Assembly (NCBI GenBank): GCA_038213375.1
Contig: JBBQTB010000026.1
Coordinates: forward strand, 12,362-76,361
Direction: 5' to 3'
Length of the DNA: 64,000 bases
Source of the DNA: JAAUTT01 sp038213375
Lineage (GTDB): Bacteria > Bacteroidota > Bacteroidia > Bacteroidales > JAAUTT01
Shown: positions 35,566 to 44,830 of the stretch, one piece after another
Numbering within the stretch: the stretch's first letter is position 1
Layout of the letters: each line of letters begins with the position of its first letter
Position numbers and translations under genes: made by a program
The notes under the pieces: generated by a model
Told to the model about the DNA's origin: nothing
Database searches by the model: none
What the model saw: only the letters and a program-made list of their open reading frames with translations

Positions 35566-35606
35566 AGCTCCGAATGCACAAATAAATTATTCGTGCATTC
35601 GGAGCT
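35566..35606. terminator. Palindromic terminator, repeat family B copy 2
   Basis: A perfect 14-bp stem (35566-35579 with 35593-35606), followed by TTTTATTTAAATTTTTT. Over 31 central bases it differs from the hairpin at 10551-10595 at five positions, two of which are a compensating G-C to C-G pair. It lies between convergent genes. Confidence 0.8.
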
Positions 35607-35674
35607 TTTATTTAAATTTTTTGTAACCTTTTGCTAATTAAGCAATTAAATGCATTAATGTACTGATTAAATGA

Positions 35675-36103
35675 TTAATTAGCCCACATAATAAATTTGG
35701 GGTTATCAATATACCTGCTCACATCTTCTTCAATTAACCCAACAGCCAAAACTATAAAGTCCACAAGGCTTATAACACCGCATCCACCTAAGGTAAACAG
35801 GTACGCCAAAAAGGTCCCAGTTTCGGTTCCAAGGTATAAACGATGTATCCCGAATAACCCAACACCCAACCAGGGCATTGCTAAAATAGTGGCTACAACA
35901 GGGTTGGGGTTTGACGCCGAAACTTTTGCAACTCCCATATTATTAAATAAATTCATTGCGTTGACATCAGCAATCGTTATTTCCTGAGCGTTATCTAATA
36001 ATTTATCTATTTTGTTGTCATTTACCTGATAACGAATATCAGTGGCATTGCTTTTGCAAATAAATAAGACCAAAACTCCTACAATAATCACTATTTTTTT
36101 CAT
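35675..36103 (-). CDS. TM2-domain protein
   Basis: 142 residues with a signal peptide (cut after KSNA), a polar stretch of 45 residues and then a TM2 domain: the first helix region PWLGVGLFGIHRLYLGTETGTFLAYLFTLGGCGVISLVDFIVL contains the G-x-H-R-x-Y-x-G motif. TM2 proteins are small two-helix membrane proteins of unclear function. The domain is related in motif to the C-terminal parts of the two TPR proteins just upstream on the other strand, so the cluster concentrates this fold. Confidence 0.8.
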   Translation of the reverse strand: MKKIVIIVGVLVLFICKSNATDIRYQVNDNKIDKLLDNAQEITIADVNAMNLFNNMGVAKVSASNPNPVVATILAMPWLGVGLFGIHRLYLGTETGTFLAYLFTLGGCGVISLVDFIVLAVGLIEEDVSRYIDNPKFIMWAN

Positions 36104-36273
36104 TCTTTAATGTTATATTAATTTTCAAACAAATATAATTGATTTAGCAATTTTAAGACAAGGACATTATTTTTTACCAAAGGTTGCATCACTTATCAAA
36201 ATTTCGCCTATTTTAGTTTCAAGAAGTTAACACACAAAATACGAGCCGAAAAATTCAAACTAACCAATGCATC

Positions 36274-37386
36274 ATGTCCGACGAACTTCTGAAATACAAG
36301 ATTGGTATCAGCCTGATTCCAGGGATAGGAAGTATAAATGCTAAAAACCTAATTGCCTACACAGGTGGTGTTGAAGCTGTTTTCCGCGAAAAGAAAAGGA
36401 ATCTGCTTAAAATTCCCGGTATTGGCGAACATCTGGCCGATCAAATTATCAACCATAAGGTTTTAGAGAAAGCGGACAAGGAGATCGAGTTTATCAAACG
36501 GTATAATATTGGTTATCATTTTTATCTGGACGAAAATTACCCTGCACGTCTTAAAAACTGTGAGGATTCTCCTATTATTCTTTTCTACAAAGGAGATGTT
36601 GATTTTAATCAGGCAAAAGTAATCAGCATTGTTGGCACCCGAAATGCCACTGATTATGGTAAAGAATGCTGTAATAAACTACTCGATGATATTAAATCGC
36701 ATAACCATAAAGTTATTGTTGTAAGCGGATTGGCTTATGGCATCGATATTTGCGCCCACAGGGCAGCTTTAAAAAACGGACTCGAAACTATTGCAGTTCT
36801 TGGTCACGGGCTGGCAACATTATACCCTGCCGTTCATAAAAACACGGCTAAAGAAATTACCAAACAGGGAGCTTTGGTAACCGATTTCATTAGCGATTCC
36901 GTAATCGACCGGAATAATTTTATAAAGCGGAACCGGATCATTGCGGGACTTGCCGATGTTACTATTGTAATTGAATCGGCTATTAAAGGCGGAGCGCTTA
37001 TTACCGCCGATATAGCAGGATCTTATAACCGTGATGTAATGGCTTTTCCAGGGCGGATTAACGATCAGTATTCCACCGGATGTAACTGGCTCATCCGAAC
37101 CAATAAGGCATCGCTCATCGAGGGAGTAAAAGATCTGGAATATATCCTTGGCTGGGATTCTCCACTTAAAACATCCGTACCAAAACAAACCGAACTTTTT
37201 GTAGATATTTCCAATGAAGAAAAAATGATTGTAGATATGTTGCGCGAAACAGGCGAGTTCCCCATCGATCTGTTAAGTATGCGGGTAAACATGCCGGTAA
37301 GCAAAGTTTCAGCCTTGTTGCTCAATCTCGAATTTGCCGGTATAATACGCAGTTTACCAGGGAAGATATATCGGTTGACACGGTAA
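36274..37386 (+). CDS. dprA: DNA-processing protein DprA/Smf
   Basis: 370 residues. DprA binds incoming single-stranded DNA and loads RecA during natural transformation. An N-terminal helix-hairpin-helix region (IPGIGSINAKNLI, IPGIGEHLADQI) is followed by the Rossmann-fold LOG-like core: ISIVGTRNATDYGKE, VVSGLAYGIDICAHRAAL, AVLGHGLATLYPAVHK, FIKRNRIIAGLADVTIVIESAIKGGALITA and FPGRINDQYSTGCNWLI. A C-terminal winged-helix DML1-like part covers about 305-370. No other competence genes are adjacent. Competence itself cannot be inferred from dprA alone because the gene is widespread. Confidence 0.95.
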   Translation: MSDELLKYKIGISLIPGIGSINAKNLIAYTGGVEAVFREKKRNLLKIPGIGEHLADQIINHKVLEKADKEIEFIKRYNIGYHFYLDENYPARLKNCEDSPIILFYKGDVDFNQAKVISIVGTRNATDYGKECCNKLLDDIKSHNHKVIVVSGLAYGIDICAHRAALKNGLETIAVLGHGLATLYPAVHKNTAKEITKQGALVTDFISDSVIDRNNFIKRNRIIAGLADVTIVIESAIKGGALITADIAGSYNRDVMAFPGRINDQYSTGCNWLIRTNKASLIEGVKDLEYILGWDSPLKTSVPKQTELFVDISNEEKMIVDMLRETGEFPIDLLSMRVNMPVSKVSALLLNLEFAGIIRSLPGKIYRLTR

Positions 37387-37492
37387 ATGTTCAGAAAACT
37401 TTATAAATGATTATCTTCTGCTACTTTATAATATTGTTTAAAAAATTCGTTAATTTATTGAAGTAAAAACCACATGAAATTATTAGATTAGT

Positions 37493-40400
37493 ATGCCACT
37501 ACAATCAGCTGAAAAAGCCATAGCCCAGTTAAATTTCATGGAGTGGACCGGTCTTCCATCATATCAAAATATGAAGGTAAACGAGATGTTGCATCAGATT
37601 TTTGAGCAATCGGCTGATCGCTTTCCCGATAACATTGCGGTAGAAGACACCGGTATAACGCTAACCTATTTAGAGGTAGAACAAAAGGCAAATCAGCTCG
37701 CCCACTATTTGAGTGAAATGGGCGTTGGCCCCGATCAGAAGGTTGCGATTATGCTTCCCCGAACAGCATTTGTGTATATCGCCATGCTGGGGGTTTTAAA
37801 GGCGGGAGGTGCTTATATTCCTCTCGATCCGGAAATACCTGGTGAAAGGGTCGATTTTGTGATGGAAGATTCCAGGGCTTTATTACTTATATCATCCGAA
37901 GCGATTTTGGATAGAATTGGTTCAAAATTGTCCGGTCGAAAAATCTTTAATATTGACAAGGATAATCTCCTTATCGAAAAGTATCCTGATAAAAGAATTT
38001 CCAATTCGAAGGTAACAACTGCAAACCTCTGTTACATAATTTATACCTCGGGCACAACCGGTATGCCCAAAGGTGTTTTGCTTGAACATCGCAATGTGGT
38101 TACTTTCATCCATTCTGCTCAGGAAATATATTCTATTACCCATAATGATAGGGCTCTTCAAGGCTTTTCAGTATCGTTCGATGCCTCAGTTGAAGAGATT
38201 TGGGTTCCATTCTCGGTAGGGGCAACGGTGGTGGTGGGAACATTCGATATCATGCGATCGGGTGATCGTTTTTCAAGCATCATCACCAAGCTTAACATAA
38301 CTTTTTTATCGTGTGCACCAACATTGTTATCAATGGTTGATGAGGACATCCCTACTCTAAAGATATTAGTATTTGGAGGCGAGGTTTGTCCACCCGATCT
38401 AGCCCATCGCTGGTGCCGAAATGGACGAATGGTTTACAACACTTATGGGCCAACTGAAGCGTCCGTTGTTGCAACCTACAAAGTTTTAGAGCCGCTTCAG
38501 CCGGTCACCATCGGGCGACCCATGCCTCAATATTTAGTTATGGTGCTCGACGAGAAGCTAAATCAGGTAAGTGCAAACAAGGAAGGTGAAATTTACATAG
38601 GAGGGGAGTGTATTGCCCGAGGCTATCTTAATCATCCTGAACTTACAGAAGAAAAATTTATCATGACCGATAAGTTTACTGGCTATCAGTTAAAGTTTTA
38701 CAAAACCGGAGACTTAGCAAAATATGCTGAAAATGGAGAGATCATTTTTGTTGGTAGAGCTGATACGCAGGTTAAAGTAAGGGGATTTAGAGTGGAGTTA
38801 TCAGAGATAGAGGGTCTTCTTTTAAAGTTTAATGGCGTAAAATCAGCTGCTGTAACAATTGATAAGACGACCCAACAACTGGCTGCGTATGTGGTGATGC
38901 GTGAAGAGGAGACTATTAATAGGGAACAATTGGCCATCCTGTTGCGTTCCAAACTACCATATTACATGATACCATCAACGCTCGACGAAGTGGCCTCACT
39001 GCCAATGACTTCGAGTTCTAAAATAGACCGAAGCAAGTTGCCCAAACCACAAGCACCCTTGGCTTTGAATATCCAAAAGGAAACAATTCTGCCATCAACT
39101 GCGCTTGAAAAGACACTCGTTGATGCTCTTAAAGAACGTTTGAACCTAACCGATATTTCGTTGAACGACAACTTCTTCGACGATCTTGGAGGGCATTCGC
39201 TTCTGGCCGCTCTGTTTGTTTCCGATTTGCGAAGGCTTCCTATGTTCGGGAGCATGTCTGTATTGGATATTTATAAGCATCCCATCCTAAAAGATCTAGC
39301 CATTGATTTGGAGTCAAGGTTAACTGTTCAAAGCAAAAAGGAGAAGGAACTCCGCGACTTTTACATACCATCCAACCTCAGTTATTACAGGTGCTGGTTT
39401 TTTCAAACAATTTCTTTAGTATTCCTGTCCTTCCTGTTTGGTATAGAATGGTTGGGGCCATTTTTTGTGTACTCATATTACTATCATGCCGATTACGGTG
39501 TTGTAAATTCGTTGCTCATAATGCTTCTGACTTACTTCTTGCTACTGCCTGCATTATCGGTGTTTGCCATCATCTTTAAATGGCTGGTCATCGGCCGGAT
39601 TAAATCTGGAAAGTATAAATTATGGAGTTTATACTATTTCCGATTCTGGGTAGTCGATAAAGTCATAAACATATCTCCTGCCAACTATTTTGCAGGAACA
39701 CCCATCATTAATATTTTTTACAGACTGCTTGGAGCTAAAATTGGGAAGGATACTTACATCAATGTGCATACGGCAGCTGCTTTTGATCTACTTACTATCG
39801 GAAATAATGTGAGCATTTGTACAGATACTCACATAAAAGGTTTTGTGATTAAGGATGGATATCTACTTATCGGTTCAATTGTGATTGAAGATGATTGTTT
39901 TATAGGTACCCGATGTTGCTTATCTGAAAATACGAAGATGGAGCATAATTCTTCTCTTGAAGATCTTTCATTACTGCCAACAGGGGTTAACATTCCGGCT
40001 AACGAAAATTGGCAGGGTTCTCCAGCTGAAAAGATAGGAATCAATCCCAAAATTCATCCGATAAAAGTTTGGAAAGGTTCCCACTTTGGCCTATATCTCG
40101 TGGGGGTATTCATCTTTCCGCTTATTACGATGCTTGCCTATTTTCCCGGAATGATGCTTATAGCTCATATCGACTATTCGCGGGATGACTATCGGTTTTT
40201 ATCGTTAACTATCTTTGTCGCATTTTCATTTGTACTGGTATTATGCCTGATTATTGCCTTGTTAAAATGGTTGATGCTAGGCAACATTAAAGAAGGAAAG
40301 TATCCGGTAGGAAGCCTTTTCTATTTTAGGAAATGGTTTTTTGATCAGCTAATGACGCTGAGTTTACAGGTGATAGGTACGCTTTACACGACACTATACC

Positions 40401-41461
40401 TTCAATTTTGGTTTAAACTTCTAGGGGTTAAAATAGGCAAGCGATCTGAAATATCTACAGTGGAATTTATTTCTCCAGACTTATTGGTTGCCGGTGATGA
40501 GTGTTTCCTGGCTGATTCAGTATCTATAGGGGCATCGCACGTTAGGAATGGATACATTTCGATAGCTAAAACAAATATCGGTAACAGAACATTTGTAGGA
40601 AACAGCGCAGTAGTAAGTCCGGGAACAGTGCTGGGTGACGAAGTGCTGGTAGGCGTGCTTTCGAAGATGAAGACAGAGGACATTCCCGCCCCTGATGGCA
40701 CTTCTTGGTTTGGGTCTCCCGCTGTTTATCTGCCAAGGCGTGATGTAAACAAAGATTTTTCGGTAACCCAAACCTATAAACCGACCCGGACCCTCTTTGC
40801 ATTACGATATTTTATTGAGTTCTTTAGGGTAACATTACCTGCAACTCTTTTTATAAGTATGGCAGCGATGATTACCAATATTACCAGTTATCTGCAGGTA
40901 GATTTAGACCTATTGCCGTTGATGTTTGTTTTCCCATTGCTTTACATTGCTGCCAGTATTGTTGGTTTTATTGTTCTGGCATTGTTTAAATGGATTGTGA
41001 TTGGCCGTTACAGCCCCTCAAATAAACCCCTTTGGAGTGGTTTTGTTTGGAGAAGCGAACTTGTAACCGGATTATATGAGAACTTTGGGGTACTCTTTTT
41101 TCTAAACGTACTTACGGGTACACCCTTCATTAAATTGCCCCTTTGGTTATTGGGCTGTAAAATTGGTAGGAAAACATGCATCTATACCACACAAATAACT
41201 GAATTCGATCTTGTAAAGATTGGAGACTACTCGGCTCTAAACGACAACTGCACTCTACAAACCCACCTTTTCGAGGACAGGGTGATGAAAATGTCATATA
41301 TTGACATTGGAAAGGAGTGCAGTGTTGGCGGAATGTCCGTTGTACTTTACGATTCAAAGATGGAGGATGGCTCTATACTCGATAATCTGTCGGTATTGAT
41401 GAAGGGAGAAACAATTTCTAAAATGGCCATATTTGTCGGCGTACCGGCAAAACCGGCATAG
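37493..41461 (+). CDS. Pls/PosA-like non-ribosomal peptide synthetase: A-PCP plus three membrane/hexapeptide units
   Basis: 1322 residues. Residues about 30-525 form an adenylation domain with core motifs LTYLEVEQKANQLA, YIIYTSGTTGMPKG, NTYGPTE, YKTGDLAKY and SSKIDRSKLP. Residues 545-620 form a carrier domain with the phosphopantetheine Ser569 in DDLGGHSLL. There is no condensation, thioesterase or reductase domain. Residues 630-1322 hold three repeats of about 235 residues, each made of two membrane helices (starting near 636, 864 and 1110), a KxGKY-x-LWSLYYFR-like connector and a left-handed hexapeptide-repeat domain. Six helices plus three tandem soluble units is the known layout of epsilon-poly-lysine synthetase (Pls). 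I infer a membrane-bound synthetase making a short amino-acid homopolymer or amino-acid-modified product. The phosphopantetheinyl transferase is not nearby. Confidence 0.9.
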   Translation: MPLQSAEKAIAQLNFMEWTGLPSYQNMKVNEMLHQIFEQSADRFPDNIAVEDTGITLTYLEVEQKANQLAHYLSEMGVGPDQKVAIMLPRTAFVYIAMLGVLKAGGAYIPLDPEIPGERVDFVMEDSRALLLISSEAILDRIGSKLSGRKIFNIDKDNLLIEKYPDKRISNSKVTTANLCYIIYTSGTTGMPKGVLLEHRNVVTFIHSAQEIYSITHNDRALQGFSVSFDASVEEIWVPFSVGATVVVGTFDIMRSGDRFSSIITKLNITFLSCAPTLLSMVDEDIPTLKILVFGGEVCPPDLAHRWCRNGRMVYNTYGPTEASVVATYKVLEPLQPVTIGRPMPQYLVMVLDEKLNQVSANKEGEIYIGGECIARGYLNHPELTEEKFIMTDKFTGYQLKFYKTGDLAKYAENGEIIFVGRADTQVKVRGFRVELSEIEGLLLKFNGVKSAAVTIDKTTQQLAAYVVMREEETINREQLAILLRSKLPYYMIPSTLDEVASLPMTSSSKIDRSKLPKPQAPLALNIQKETILPSTALEKTLVDALKERLNLTDISLNDNFFDDLGGHSLLAALFVSDLRRLPMFGSMSVLDIYKHPILKDLAIDLESRLTVQSKKEKELRDFYIPSNLSYYRCWFFQTISLVFLSFLFGIEWLGPFFVYSYYYHADYGVVNSLLIMLLTYFLLLPALSVFAIIFKWLVIGRIKSGKYKLWSLYYFRFWVVDKVINISPANYFAGTPIINIFYRLLGAKIGKDTYINVHTAAAFDLLTIGNNVSICTDTHIKGFVIKDGYLLIGSIVIEDDCFIGTRCCLSENTKMEHNSSLEDLSLLPTGVNIPANENWQGSPAEKIGINPKIHPIKVWKGSHFGLYLVGVFIFPLITMLAYFPGMMLIAHIDYSRDDYRFLSLTIFVAFSFVLVLCLIIALLKWLMLGNIKEGKYPVGSLFYFRKWFFDQLMTLSLQVIGTLYTTLYLQFWFKLLGVKIGKRSEISTVEFISPDLLVAGDECFLADSVSIGASHVRNGYISIAKTNIGNRTFVGNSAVVSPGTVLGDEVLVGVLSKMKTEDIPAPDGTSWFGSPAVYLPRRDVNKDFSVTQTYKPTRTLFALRYFIEFFRVTLPATLFISMAAMITNITSYLQVDLDLLPLMFVFPLLYIAASIVGFIVLALFKWIVIGRYSPSNKPLWSGFVWRSELVTGLYENFGVLFFLNVLTGTPFIKLPLWLLGCKIGRKTCIYTTQITEFDLVKIGDYSALNDNCTLQTHLFEDRVMKMSYIDIGKECSVGGMSVVLYDSKMEDGSILDNLSVLMKGETISKMAIFVGVPAKPA

Positions 41462-41479
41462 CCAATAGCAACGGAATCA

Positions 41480-42544
41480 TTACCTTTTCACAAAATCAGC
41501 AATCCAGTCACCCACCTCGCTGGTAGATGATGCTTTGCCTTCGCCGGCAATATCAACAGTAACAATACCTGCATCTATCGAAGCGTTTACGGCGTCGCGA
41601 ATGAGTTTCCCTGCCTCAGGCATGCCAAGTGAATATTCAAACATTAACGCTGCCGAAAGAATGGTTCCGACCGGGTTGGCAATATTTTTACCGGCAGCTT
41701 GCGGATACGAACCATGTATTGGTTCAAATACTGAAGTATGAATACCCACCGAAGCAGACGGCAATAAACCGAGCGAACCGGTAATAACGCTGGCCTCGTC
41801 GGTAAGGATATCGCCAAACATGTTTTCTGTAACCATCACGTCAAACTTTTTTGGCCAAGTAACCAGTTGCATAGCCGCATTGTCCACAAACATAAAATCG
41901 AGTTCGATATCACTGTATTCTTTGTGAAGTTCCTGAATTGTTTCTCTCCAAAGCCGCGATGTTTCCAATACATTGGCTTTGTCAACTGCGGTAACTTTTT
42001 TATTACGTTTACGAGCATATTCAAAAGCTAATTTGGTGATGCGAATGACTTCGTCTTTGGTATATGTGCAGGTGTCAAAGGCAGTATTGCCGTCCTCGCT
42101 GCGGCCACGTTCCCCGAAGTAAATTCCACCAGTAAGTTCACGGATAACGATAAAGTCAGCTCCATCAACCAATTCGGTTTTGAGAGGTGATTTGTGAATG
42201 AGTGATTTGAAGGTGGTTATAGGGCGAATGTTGGCGTACAATCCAAGCATTTTACGCATACGTAACAGGCCTTGTTCAGGACGAACCTTAGCTTTGGGGT
42301 CGTTATCAAAACGTGGATGACCAATTGCTCCAAAAAGAACAGCATCAGATTTCATACAAATGTCATGGGTGGCGGGTGGATATGGATCGCCCACCTCATC
42401 TATAGCGACAGCTCCCACCAAGGCATGAGTATATGTAAATTCGTGATTGAATTTATTCTCAATAACTTTTACTACTTTCAATGCCTGATCTATAACCTCA
42501 GGTCCAATGCCGTCGCCGGCTAATACTGCGATATTTTTTTTCAT
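41480..42544 (-). CDS. leuB: 3-isopropylmalate dehydrogenase
   Basis: 354 residues. It oxidatively decarboxylates 3-isopropylmalate to 2-oxoisocaproate with NAD+, and also acts on 3-methylmalate in citramalate-based isoleucine synthesis. Motifs: AVLAGDGIGPEV at the N-terminus, LLRMRKMLGLYANIRP with substrate arginines, VIRELTGGIYFG, the catalytic Lys in TAVDKANVLETSRLWRE, GDILTDEASVITGSLGLLPSASVG and EPIHGSYPQAAGKNIANPVGT for cofactor binding. ATG 42544 is chosen because it starts directly with the conserved strand; an upstream in-frame ATG at 42598 would overlap the preceding gene's end. It is the last gene of the leu operon, with only 18 bases to the convergent synthetase gene. Confidence 0.97.
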   Translation of the reverse strand: MKKNIAVLAGDGIGPEVIDQALKVVKVIENKFNHEFTYTHALVGAVAIDEVGDPYPPATHDICMKSDAVLFGAIGHPRFDNDPKAKVRPEQGLLRMRKMLGLYANIRPITTFKSLIHKSPLKTELVDGADFIVIRELTGGIYFGERGRSEDGNTAFDTCTYTKDEVIRITKLAFEYARKRNKKVTAVDKANVLETSRLWRETIQELHKEYSDIELDFMFVDNAAMQLVTWPKKFDVMVTENMFGDILTDEASVITGSLGLLPSASVGIHTSVFEPIHGSYPQAAGKNIANPVGTILSAALMFEYSLGMPEAGKLIRDAVNASIDAGIVTVDIAGEGKASSTSEVGDWIADFVKR

Positions 42545-42598
42545 TATACTTACTAGATTGTTAAGGAATAATATTATAGTTTTCGAGGTAAACCCCAA

Positions 42599-44107
42599 CT
42601 AATGTTCACTAATATTCAACATTTTCACAGTGGCTTTGATGGCAGCGATTGTCTGGTCGGGATCGAGGCCACGGGTTTTGAATTCGCGGCTGTTTTCCCA
42701 TGTTATCACAGTTTCCACCAATGCATCAGTTCTGCCACCGGGAGGGATTGTTACCACATAGTCGATAAGTTTGGGCAATTTCTTTTTTAATGATTTATAT
42801 ATCTGTTGTAAAGCCTTCATAAAAGCATCATATTGTCCATCGCCCGTTGCTGTTTCCTGATACACTTTTTTATCTATCTCAATACTAAGTGTAGCCACAG
42901 GTTTCAAGCCATCAGTTAACGAAAGGGAATAATTACGGATCTTAATTTTTTGTTCAATAAGTTCGCTGTTTAAAACGTCGGAAATGATAAACGGAAGATC
43001 GTCAGCAGTCACATTTTCCTTGCGATCTCCAAGCTCTATTACCCGTTTGGTTACTTTTTTCATCGCTTCTGCATCAAGCTCTATTCCCAGTTCTTTGAGG
43101 TTTTGCATGATGTTTGATTTCCCGGCTGTTTTACCAAGTGCATATTTACGAACACGTCCGAAACGTTCAGGAAGCAAATCATTGAAATAGAGTTTATCCT
43201 TATTATCACCGTCGGCATGAATACCACACGTTTGGGTAAACACATTTTCTCCGATAATTGGTTTATTAGAAGGAATTCGTATTCCAGAAAATGATTCTAC
43301 GATTCGGCTCACCATGGTAATCTTTTCTTCAAGAACGCCAAATTCTATATCGGTGTGGTCTTTTAGAACAGCTATGGCACTTGAAAGCGGCGCATTCCCA
43401 GCACGTTCGCCAAGCCCGTTTACAGTGGTATGTATTCCCTTTATTCCGGTTGATATAGCAGCCAGCACATTAGCTGTTGCCAAATCGTAATCGTTATGCG
43501 CATGAAAGTCGAAGTGGATGCCAGGATACCTGTCAACCACCATTTTACAATATCTGTGGGTTTCTTCAGGATTTAAAATACCCAACGTATCGGGCAACAT
43601 TAGCCTCTTGAAAGGCAGTTTTGTAAGAGCTTCCAATAAGATAAAAACGTAATCTTGAGAATTACGCATGCCATTGCTCCAGTCTTCCAAGTAAATATTG
43701 GCTTGCAGGTTTTTACTTAGAGCATATTCAAGAGCGGCCGTAATATCAGCAATATGCTCTTCGGGTGTCTTACGAAGCTGTCCTTTCAAATGCTTCATCG
43801 ATCCTTTGCACAGCATGTTCACCACTTTTGCGCCGGATCCAACAATCCAGTCAATGGATTGTGTTCCATCAATAAAACCGAGGACTTCAATTTTATCGAT
43901 AAAATTATGCTTGCCAGCCCAATCGGAAATTCGTTTTACGGTTTTAAATTCACCTTCGCTAACTTTGGCGGATGCAACTTCGATACGATCGACCTTAACA
44001 TCCTCCAGCAACATTTTTGTAACACTCAGTTTTTCACCGGCTGTAAAGGACACTCCCGATGTTTGTTCCCCATCGCGAAGTGTGGTATCCATTATCTCTA
44101 TTCTCAT
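42599..44107 (-). CDS. Second DRE-TIM synthase of the leu operon, (R)-citramalate-synthase-like
   Basis: 502 residues. It is a 2-isopropylmalate/citramalate synthase family enzyme condensing acetyl-CoA with a 2-oxoacid. Catalytic features are present: MDTTLRDGEQTSG at the N-terminus, the metal ligands in HAHNDYDLATANVLAA and the GLGERAGNAPLSS loop. The C-terminal about 125 residues form a LeuA-type allosteric domain. Blocks such as GSGAKVVNMLCKGSMKHL and IYLEDWSNGMRNSQDYVF resemble the citramalate synthase CimA (TIGR00977-like) more than LeuA, so pyruvate is the likely acceptor, giving isoleucine without threonine. I start at the MRIEIMDTT methionine (44107). This assignment is an inference; it could be a second isopropylmalate synthase. 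Confidence 0.75.
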   Translation of the reverse strand: MRIEIMDTTLRDGEQTSGVSFTAGEKLSVTKMLLEDVKVDRIEVASAKVSEGEFKTVKRISDWAGKHNFIDKIEVLGFIDGTQSIDWIVGSGAKVVNMLCKGSMKHLKGQLRKTPEEHIADITAALEYALSKNLQANIYLEDWSNGMRNSQDYVFILLEALTKLPFKRLMLPDTLGILNPEETHRYCKMVVDRYPGIHFDFHAHNDYDLATANVLAAISTGIKGIHTTVNGLGERAGNAPLSSAIAVLKDHTDIEFGVLEEKITMVSRIVESFSGIRIPSNKPIIGENVFTQTCGIHADGDNKDKLYFNDLLPERFGRVRKYALGKTAGKSNIMQNLKELGIELDAEAMKKVTKRVIELGDRKENVTADDLPFIISDVLNSELIEQKIKIRNYSLSLTDGLKPVATLSIEIDKKVYQETATGDGQYDAFMKALQQIYKSLKKKLPKLIDYVVTIPPGGRTDALVETVITWENSREFKTRGLDPDQTIAAIKATVKMLNISEH

Positions 44108-44127
44108 CATCTCAGATATTACAATTA

Positions 44128-44192
44128 AAGAGCGAAGAACCAAGAACCAAGACAGCAAAAATCTCTATTCTTGGTCTTGATATTTGGTTTTT
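44128..44192. repeat. Inverted micro-repeat of the AACCAAG type (family D copy 1)
   Basis: GAAGAACCAAGAACCAAGAC is mirrored by TTCTTGGTCTTGATATTTGG about 15 bases later. It fills the leuD-second synthase gap inside the operon. Similar sequences occur at 49375-49482 and, within a coding region, at 60145-60220. Confidence 0.55.
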
Positions 44193-44193
44193 A

Positions 44194-44787
44194 TCAGGCT
44201 CTATTTTTTTCAAAAGCTTCTATTTTATCTTTCATATTGAATAAATAATCAATGTCGTCATACCCATTTATTAAACAGGTCTTTTTATATGGATTGATGT
44301 CAAATTTTTCCGATTCGGATGTTGCCAGAATAGTAATGGTTTGATTCACTAAATCGACATGAAGTTTGGTATGTGCATCTTTATCAATAGCTTGAAAGAT
44401 TTTTTTCAAAAAATCTTCAGTGACCTGAACCGGAAGTAATCCGTTATTTAATGTATTGTTTTTGAAAATATCAGCAAAAAAGCTGGATACCACTACTTTG
44501 AATCCATAATCGGCAATTGCCCATGCTGCATGTTCGCGACTTGATCCACTTCCGAAATTTTTGCCACCAACGAGTATTTTACCTGCATATATCGGATTGT
44601 TTAATACAAAACTGTCGATTTTTTTATTGTTTTTGTCATACCGCCAGTCGCGAAAGAGGTTTTCTCCAAAACCGTCACGAGTAGTAGCTTTCAGAAACCG
44701 GGCCGGAATTATTTGGTCAGTGTCCACGTTTTCAATTGCAAGTGGTATAGCAGATGATTCTATTGTTACAAATTTTTCGGTTGCCAT
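44194..44787 (-). CDS. leuD: 3-isopropylmalate dehydratase small subunit
   Basis: 197 residues. It forms the swivelling small subunit of isopropylmalate isomerase with LeuC, converting 2- to 3-isopropylmalate and also citramalate to 3-methylmalate. The motifs NVDTDQIIPARFL, GKNFGSGSSREHAAWAI, FKVVVSSFFADIFKNNTLNNGLLPV and the terminal LINGYDDIDYL are all present. The length is normal. The 5' gap to leuC is unusually long for this operon (275 bases) and carries repeats. Confidence 0.97.
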   Translation of the reverse strand: MATEKFVTIESSAIPLAIENVDTDQIIPARFLKATTRDGFGENLFRDWRYDKNNKKIDSFVLNNPIYAGKILVGGKNFGSGSSREHAAWAIADYGFKVVVSSFFADIFKNNTLNNGLLPVQVTEDFLKKIFQAIDKDAHTKLHVDLVNQTITILATSESEKFDINPYKKTCLINGYDDIDYLFNMKDKIEAFEKNRA

Positions 44788-44789
44788 CT

Positions 44790-44826
44790 TTTTTGATTTT
44801 ATATTTTTGATTTTATATTTTTGATT
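44790..44826. repeat. Tandem 14-bp AT-rich repeat
   Basis: The unit TTTTTGATTTTATA occurs twice exactly (44790-44803 and 44804-44817), followed by most of a third copy. It starts 3 bases upstream of the leuD start codon and therefore forms its translation-initiation region. Confidence 0.75.
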
Positions 44827-44830
44827 AAGC

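Noticed and set aside
39398..41461. Frame fusion between a peptide synthetase and an unrelated acyltransferase
   Set aside because: The triple helix/hexapeptide layout is the regular C-terminal region of the Pls/PosA family, so the length is natural.
44790..44826. CRISPR-like repeat
   Set aside because: Adjacent 14-bp units without spacers form a simple tandem repeat, not a CRISPR array; no cas genes are present.
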